From Sarcomyxa edulis (Eukaryota; Basidiomycota; Agaricomycetes; Agaricales; Mycenaceae), in assembly GCA_009761415.1 (NCBI GenBank), contig QUOL01000014.1, positions 744,001 through 808,000 on the forward strand: a stretch of DNA of 64,000 bases. Reading direction: 5' to 3'. Positions 58,233 to 64,000 of this stretch are shown piece by piece. Position 1 is the stretch's first letter, and every line of letters begins with the position of its first letter. The position numbers were made by a program, and so were the translations under genes. The notes beneath the pieces were generated by a model. The model had not been told where the DNA came from. It searched no databases and saw only the letters and a program-made list of their open reading frames with translations.

Positions 58233-59797
58233 ATGTCATTGTCTTCATCAACTCAAACTATACAATTCCTGGATCTTGTAGAGGACGTGATATCGCAAAT
58301 CTTGTGTTTCTGTGATATATCTAGGACCATCTCTTCCAGTCAGGTGAGTTCAGTTTTGCTTTTCAAATCGACAGACTAACATCATCGAATGATAGACCTG
58401 TAGGAAACTATATGCTCTCGCCTTTACTAAACACGTATGGCTGGCGTTGATGCAGGACCTCGAGGCTCGTAAGATTCTTGATGTGCCACTTGGACAAAGT
58501 CTACGCGATTTCTCAGTGTTAGAGCTCGTCGATCTGGCGAAACGAACGGCACGAGGTCCCGAGACATGGTCGCCTCAGTCTGATCCTAATATCTCCCGTG
58601 AAATCATCTTGCATCCAGAGATCCCCCATGGGGATGGTATCTTATATTGGGAGAATGAAGCGAAATTGCTGCCGGGTGGGAAATGGGTCCTCTTCAGCAG
58701 ATGGCAATGCCTTGAATGCTGGAACGTTGCCGACGACAAGCTCGTATGGACACACCGCAGTCAACACAAGCACGCAGCTGTTGTGGATTTCTCTGCCGAG
58801 CTTGTGGATGGTGGTCAAGCTGTTGTTATCTTTGTGGGTCTACGTACCTATACTCGCGTATACGAGTCTCGTTCAAAGTAAGTCAGCGCACGATGCCGAG
58901 TGATACTTTGTAATGCTCATCCCACTCTCTATAGCATTGTCGAAATCGTACACTTGGATCTCCAGCTCGGTACATCGATTACTCTTCTTTCTCAACGGAC
59001 AATCAAGACGGACCACGACAATGCTTTCCGGAACTCTACTGTATGCGGGGACTACGCTGCGACATGCATTCTGAGTTCTCATCACATTCTTGTCTTAAAC
59101 TGGAAATTGGGGTTATCCCTTCTGATCAAGACGCCTAAGCCAACGAGCGATGTGCGTGAAGTCCAGATATCGAATATCAAGCTCTGATTGTGATGTTCCT
59201 TATCCCCAGGAATCGTTCTGCGACTCCGATCTCGCTCTTATTCCTGGTCATCTTCTGGTAGCCTCTCCGAATGTTCCTCAGTCGGCAACGTCTGTGCTCA
59301 TCTGGGACCTAAATTCTTTCGCAAACCATTGGTCTTCAGTCGATGAAATGGAGCAATGCCCCACAGTCGCGATACGAGATCTCTCCAATCTCGCATGCCA
59401 CACAATCAATCTTCGTGTCCCTTTGGGCCTCACCGAAATATTATTATCGGCTCTCGAATCGCCTCTACGTGACGGCTTGTACACAGTATGGGTATATATG
59501 TCTCATCATCAAGGTTGCACGGTCTCCAGGTGTACTCTAGCCCTTCCCCCTCTGCAAAAATCATCATTGCGTTTGCAACGTTCGACGAGTGCCTTGGGCG
59601 AAGTCGGCATTCATCGAAAAATCTCATACGCTGGGCATTCCATTGTCTGGAATCACATCTTAAGTTGTGGAGGTGAACTGGGAGACCAAGTCGATGTCAA
59701 GCTTCGGGGTTGCGGAGACTTTATTCATCTCTCTGCGTATAGCGGAGCTTTGACTTTCTCCACACGCGATTCTATCGTTATTAAGTATTACAAGTAG
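58233..59797 (+). CDS. F-box-like protein
   Basis: The N-terminus has an F-box-like segment at residues about 10-50 (QFLDLVEDVISQILCFCDIS ... TCRKLYALAFTKHVW), followed by a long beta-rich region with WD-like strands (LPGGKWVLFSRWQCLECWNV, VLIWDLNSFANHW) and a conserved-looking end (ISYAGHSIVW ... GDFIHLSAYSGALTF ... SIVIKYYK). Introns near 58345-58395, 58879-58934, about 59145-59208 and about 59488-59530 were joined in frame; the last is least certain. Such proteins are widely expanded in agaricomycetes. F-box proteins act as substrate adaptors of SCF ubiquitin ligases, but no substrate can be inferred. Confidence 0.8.
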
Positions 59798-60367
59798 CAT
59801 TATGAACTCAAATCATGACTATATCTATGGACGCCAAGTAAGTACTCTCTATTCCTTAACATGTACTGCGTCAAAATGTACGAAATGCATCTCAAGGAAA
59901 CTTGTCGCGTCACATTTGGTCGATATCCGAGTCCTCGAGTTCTGCCTCAAGTAGTCCTGATTATTCCTTTCTTGTGACAGGACCGTTTAGCTGGAGCCGG
60001 AAACACGACGCTTTCTTTCCCAGTGCTCACGGACAGCATGTCCAAATCCTCGCCCAGCTGCCGATACGATTGTTCGGGTCATCCTAAGCGCTGTTAGAAC
60101 AGAACGTTCCATCAGTGCTTGCAATCACAAACGATGATGCATTTGTTTGTTTAAAAGATAGAGTATTATGTATTGCAGTCCATAGTATGTGTGAGTAGGT
60201 GTGTCAACTGAACCGGAACCAAAGCGAGCGGAGAAGGTTTGAGAAAGTCGGATGATAAAGTCCGTAACTAGTTCAGAGTTCATGTGGTCGTGTTCGTAAA
60301 CTGAAGCCTAACATAGTCGACATCCACCTAGGGTGCAGAACCGCACAGATTGATGCTCTACTCGCGT
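59798..60367. other. Convergent spacer after the F-box gene
   Basis: Holds the 3' ends of the F-box and third Kre9/Knh1-like genes. A Ser-rich frame at 59902-60087 could not be joined to any start codon in phase and is not called a gene. Confidence 0.4.
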
Positions 60368-61050
60368 TTACTTGGAAATGGTGGCGGAGATGATGGATGA
60401 CACGGATGACGACGAAGATGGAGCGGAAGCAATAGTGAAGCGCTAAAAGCGAAAGGTTATCAGACACAGACGATCTCTAAACGCGAAATAGTGCATAACA
60501 AACTCACTTTGCTACGGTTTCCACTGTCTCCGAACACTGTATTGCACGTCAGAGAGAATACGTGGCAGGATGTATTTGGCCACTTACAGACGACGAAGTA
60601 GTCATCGCGGTTTGGAACAACTGGTACGACGAATGAGACTGTTCCGGCCTTGATGGGGAAATCGAAAGCGAGAGGGTCATCTGAGGATATATTAGGCTTA
60701 GACAACGATCTACACGTCAAACTTAAAGACTGACCAATGTCAAGATTTTCGCTGGTGGTGCCATTGTATCCCAACAAGAGGAGTCCAGTGGAGTTCTCTT
60801 TCTCGGCGGGAAGGTTGGAAACGTCCCAGGTGACGTTGTGGGTACTCCCGGTGTCTACAAAGGCGATTTAGTGAACTGCGATGAGCTGGAGGACTCCGTA
60901 CATACACCAGACAGTGTCCAATGTCGGGGCAGTAATGGTGGGACTATAGACTATGAGCGTCGCGGGGGCCGACGCGATTGGGGAAGCTGCTACATTGAGG
61001 GCACTGGAGGCGGCGAGGAGGACGGTGGAAAAGAGGGTGGTGAAGATCAT
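60368..61050 (-). CDS. Small secreted Kre9/Knh1-like protein 3
   Basis: Same family as the genes at 27.9-30.0 kb. The signal peptide begins MIFTTLFSTVLLAASSALNV (ATG at 61050). The mature part has YSPTITAPTLDTVW, an NVTW-type block before the first intron, then STGLLLLGYNGT, a DPLAFDF-type block, NRDDYFVV and LFGDSGNRSKRFTI. A short Ser-rich end (SSSSSVSSIISATISK) stops at 60368-60370. Introns are at the three family positions plus one before the last exon. Unlike gene 2, the Ser-rich end is only about 20 residues and has no hydrophobic GPI signal, so the protein is probably free or wall-associated. Confidence 0.84.
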
Positions 61051-61772
61051 GATGACTGTACGAGATGAAGGATCGAGGAACTATTACGACTTGTACTTGC
61101 GTGAAGGGATGGCAAGTTGGATGGAGTGATGAGGGGAAAGAGAGAAAGATGGAATTTGTAGTTGAGCGGAGGTTGAGTTTTATTTGAGAAATATATATTT
61201 GATGGAAGCAACTTTCAGAAGAATGCACGACGCCATGCCACAACCCGCCCCATGGACACCCTTCTGAGAATCTCCTGCAATCTGAGTCTCTAAGGGATAC
61301 CTTTCGATCTCTCGCAGTCTCGCTACTCGGCATGATAGGTAAAACTGCCCTCTAACAATGGTTAGGCCCCCGTCGGAATATCAGAAAAAACATATTTTCA
61401 CCCCCCCAGCATGGTTACAGGCAAGCCTGAAACGTGCGGAGCGGTCTCATGTTGAACCAAATCATCTATTCGTCACTTGCCGAGGTGGAGTTCGACTTTT
61501 CAGAATTGATTCCGAGCGAATATGGTATCCCCGTTGCCTCTTATGGTAGTAGGTATTGGGTTAATTTCATCTCGACCAGAATTGCCTCATCTCACCTGGA
61601 CGGAGCTCTAAGGAACTGCGCTTTCTCGATGAGCGGAAGTGACGATGCGCAGACAAAGTCAGAATGACAGACAAAATCTATTACGGACAAAGGAGCATGT
61701 TGCACACAGAGCAAGAACACAAAAACGCACAAAGCAAACTGCATAGCGATCAACGCCAACGACACATCCGAC
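61051..61772. other. Spacer between Kre9/Knh1-like genes 3 and 4
   Basis: Promoter of gene 3 (AT-rich TATATATTT near 61190-61200) and 3' flank of gene 4. No gene recognised. Confidence 0.4.
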
Positions 61773-62411
61773 TCAATCAATTGAGAAACGGTCGCTCCTA
61801 TTGCCAGAATCTCCGAATACTAGGAACATGCATCAAAATATATTGCAGGTGACGTGAAAATGACTAGACTCACGGACGACGATATAGTCTTTGCCAGGTT
61901 CAACCTTAGGCGCTTTGAAAGTGACTTTTCCCTGGCGAATATCGAAGCCTTCTGCAAGAGGGTGGTCTGTAGCCGGAGAAGGTGATAGAGTTCAGAAAAG
62001 CGGTGGCGGACAATAAGACGCGGAGGCTTACTGATATTGAGATGTTCACTATCATCACCATTCTTCAGGTACCCCAAAACGATTTTGCCTTTCGGCTGGG
62101 TGATGTGTTTGGGCATATCGTGAAGGTCCCTTGAGCGCGATGAAGACAGGTAAGAAGTCGCTCAGGGGAAAGAGCGGAATAGCTTACCACGTAACAGTAA
62201 CTTCAGTCCCGATGGCCCAAGTAGTGGAATTTGTAGGGCTAGTGATCTTTGGGCTGTAAACCTCCCTAGTAGCGAAGGGGCTCCAGATAGCAGACTTTCG
62301 TATGAGGCTTTCGTCACGTTCCAGTACCTGACAAGGCAAGCACCTGGCTTGGACGAGACAGGACAGGACGCTGCATAGCAGTACAGAACACGTAAAAAGG
62401 TTGAACATCAT
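61773..62411 (-). CDS. Small secreted Kre9/Knh1-like protein 4
   Basis: The most diverged family member in the window. The signal peptide begins MMFNLFTCSVLLCSVLSCLV (ATG at 62411, next Met one codon later) and is followed by an unusually long pro-like segment with two cysteines (ARCLPCQVLERDESLIRK) before the family start REVYSPKITSPTNSTTW. Then come EVTVTW, PKGKIVLGYLKNGDDSEHLN, a PLAEGFDI block, KVEPGKDYIVV and LFGDSGNRSDRFSID, with the stop at 61773. Introns are at the shared positions. There is no Ser/Thr tail or GPI signal. Confidence 0.83.
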
Positions 62412-62982
62412 GGCCTGCGACGAGTTCCGGTAGAAGTATTGGGGTAGGAGAGAAGTATGAATTGATAGGGGGTGCGGAGGTGAGGTAAATCGAAAGCAAA
62501 GGGAGAAGGAGGTGGGCTGACAACACGAGGAGATAAGATTTTATAGGGCTAGCACATCCTTTCGATGTGGACCGGGCTTAAATGCAGTTCCTAGAAGATG
62601 AACAGTACTAGTGAGTACACTCGGTCGGATGCCTAGGTCAATACATTGAAGTAGTTGTTGTATTCGTAGCCTGTGATCATGGCCGATTGCAAAGGACTCC
62701 GAGGAACGTGTCACTGGTGAATATTTTCAAGTTTTGGGTCGTTTGCGTCTGAGACTGGCTATCCAAAGTTTCATTCTATCCATACGATCGCGAACGATGA
62801 GCCAAGCCTGCAGGGTCTCGGGAGGCGTCGATTATGGAGAGAAGTTGAGTGAGCCTGACGAGATGATGGACGTTCGACTTCAAGTTCGTTTTGCTCGCGT
62901 CTCGTTCAGCATTTCACTCACTGAGTTCCGTCTTCCTCCACAGACAATCGTCCATTATCTTCTCTAGAGCTCTCTGGATTTG
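62412..62982. other. Divergent spacer between Kre9/Knh1-like gene 4 and EMC8/9
   Basis: Contains a TATA-like element for gene 4 at 62539-62546 and the promoter of the EMC8/9 gene. No other feature recognised. Confidence 0.45.
62539..62546 (-). promoter_or_regulatory. TATA-like box of Kre9/Knh1-like gene 4
   Basis: CTATAAAA on the minus strand, about 130 bases upstream of the ATG at 62411. Confidence 0.5.
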
Positions 62983-63817
62983 ATGGCAGCCTATACTATA
63001 TCGCATCAAGCATATCTCAAAATATTCTTCCATGCAGCGAAACATCCTCATAAGCCAGTCAACGGTGTTCTCGTCGGGAAAGCTGACGGCAGCGATGTAC
63101 TCATCACGGATGCCATTCCACTGCTTCATCATTGGACAAGTTTGAGTCCCATGATGGAAATCGGCCTTGACTTGGTGAGCATTATTCTCCATTCCGAAAG
63201 TTACTATGGTTCATATTGACCTGTTCCAACAAGGCCACAAGCCATGCTGAAATGGCAGGTCTGACATTAGTCGGGTACTACCAAGCATGCGAGAGACTAG
63301 ACGACACGGCTTTAGCACCTGTCGGTGAAAAGGTGGCAGGGAAAGTCAAAGAACAATTCAAGGATGCTGTCGCTTTTGTCGTACGTCGCTCAGAGTTCTG
63401 TCAATAGTTGCTTTGCCTCACGAGAGGTATGCAGATCGACGGAGACAAGCTAGGGTCTGGCGAAGCAGCACTGATCGTACGTTTGAGTTACCATTTCCAC
63501 CGTCAACGAGATATTGACCCCTTTCACAGCCTTACTTGTCGCAGTCTTCGTCAACGTCTTGGCGGCCATATTCTGGAGAGACTGCTCCTTTTACCCCTGG
63601 GTCTTCCTTCAGATTGTCTTCAAATGACTCGCCCAGTATCGCAGTTACCTTTGTTCGCGATCAACAGCTGCATCAAAAGTTTGGGGATTTCGATGACCAC
63701 CTGGAGGACGTCACGATAGGCACGTTCAGATCTTTATTTCTTTAGAAGAGACACTAACAACCCTTCTCTCCGGTAGATTGGCTACGGAATACAGCATGCA
63801 TACCCGCGGGAGTATAG
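62983..63817 (+). CDS. EMC8: ER membrane protein complex subunit 8/9
   Basis: Catalytically inactive MPN-fold subunit on the cytosolic face of the ER membrane complex, which inserts tail-anchored and multipass proteins. The start at 62983 gives MAAYTISHQAYLKIFFHAAK, then HKPVNGVLVGK, AIPLLHHWTSLSPMMEIGLD, ATSHAEMAGLTLVGYYQACE and DDHLEDVTID. Introns follow IGLDL, FV and ALI. The last intron appears to use a GC donor (ATAG|GCACGT near 63719) and joins to WLRNTACIPAGV with the stop at 63815-63817. Reading straight on instead would give VTIGTFRSLFL and a stop. One copy stands in for both metazoan EMC8 and EMC9, as usual in fungi. Confidence 0.88.
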
Positions 63818-64000
63818 GCTGACGGTAATACGACGAATCCCACAATGTACCATTGACTTGTTTCCAGTTCATTCCATGAATGCTATCATACGACACCGAT
63901 CCAATAAAATGTCCTGACCCGTTGACGGTATCGAAAGGGAACAACCTTCAATGTATGAAATCGAAGCCTTTCCTTGACACGTGGTAAGAATTATCATCTG
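63808..64000 (-). CDS. Possible 3' exon of a gene leaving the window
   Basis: A minus-strand frame with protein-like composition (FPFDTVNGSGHFIGSVSYDS ... GTLWDSSYYRQPILPR) ends at a donor-like GTATGC next to the EMC8/9 stop. It would overlap the EMC8/9 3' end if it continues. No family recognised and the upstream part is outside the window, so this is tentative. Confidence 0.25.

Noticed and set aside
59902..60087. Ser-rich plus-strand frame after the F-box gene
   Set aside because: No start codon or upstream exon can be joined in phase across the visible donor near 59836, and no motif is present.

Overview
The window is nuclear DNA of a filamentous basidiomycete, most likely a mushroom-forming agaricomycete. 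Almost every gene is cut by several short introns of about 50-70 bases with GT..AG ends. Genes are tightly packed on both strands, and the recognisable proteins are eukaryotic and fungal: Mrt4, deoxyhypusine hydroxylase, Rif1, Bzz1, Caf1/Pop2, carnitine acetyltransferase, an emopamil-binding-type sterol isomerase, EMC8/9 and Zn2Cys6 transcription factors. No tRNA, rRNA, CRISPR array or intact transposon was seen. CDS coordinates run from start to stop codon and include introns.

Layout. 0-8 kb: two tandem cytochrome P450 genes and a dipeptidyl-peptidase-V-like S9 peptidase. A decayed copy of the peptidase 3' end lies between the P450s, which records a segmental duplication. 8-12.5 kb: housekeeping block with MRT4 and LIA1 (divergent) and an amidohydrolase whose 3' end looks truncated. 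13-26 kb: two diverged RIF1-like genes pointing at each other, with a cyclopropane-fatty-acid-synthase-like gene between them. 27.8-33 kb: two small secreted Kre9/Knh1-like proteins, one with a Ser/Thr tail and GPI signal, and a secreted double-psi beta-barrel protein. 34.8-42 kb: BZZ1, an orphan exon, and the CAF1 deadenylase. 42-49.1 kb: tandem Zn2Cys6 transcription factors. 50-54 kb: an unrecognised gene or relic and a carnitine acetyltransferase. 55-60 kb: a coiled-coil protein, two tandem sterol-isomerase-like genes, and an F-box-like protein that shares a 78-base divergent promoter with the second of them. 60.3-64 kb: two more Kre9/Knh1-like proteins, EMC8/9, and a possible gene leaving the window.

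The theme is duplication: five families (P450, RIF1, Kre9/Knh1-like, Zn2Cys6 regulator, sterol isomerase), plus a peptidase fragment, occur as two or more local copies at different stages of divergence, set among single-copy housekeeping genes. The best candidate for something not yet described is the convergent RIF1 pair. The copies share intron positions, N-terminal PP1-docking-like motifs and a KEN motif, but their C-termini differ completely. Exon boundaries were inferred by eye from splice sites and reading-frame continuity, so individual introns may be off by a few bases.
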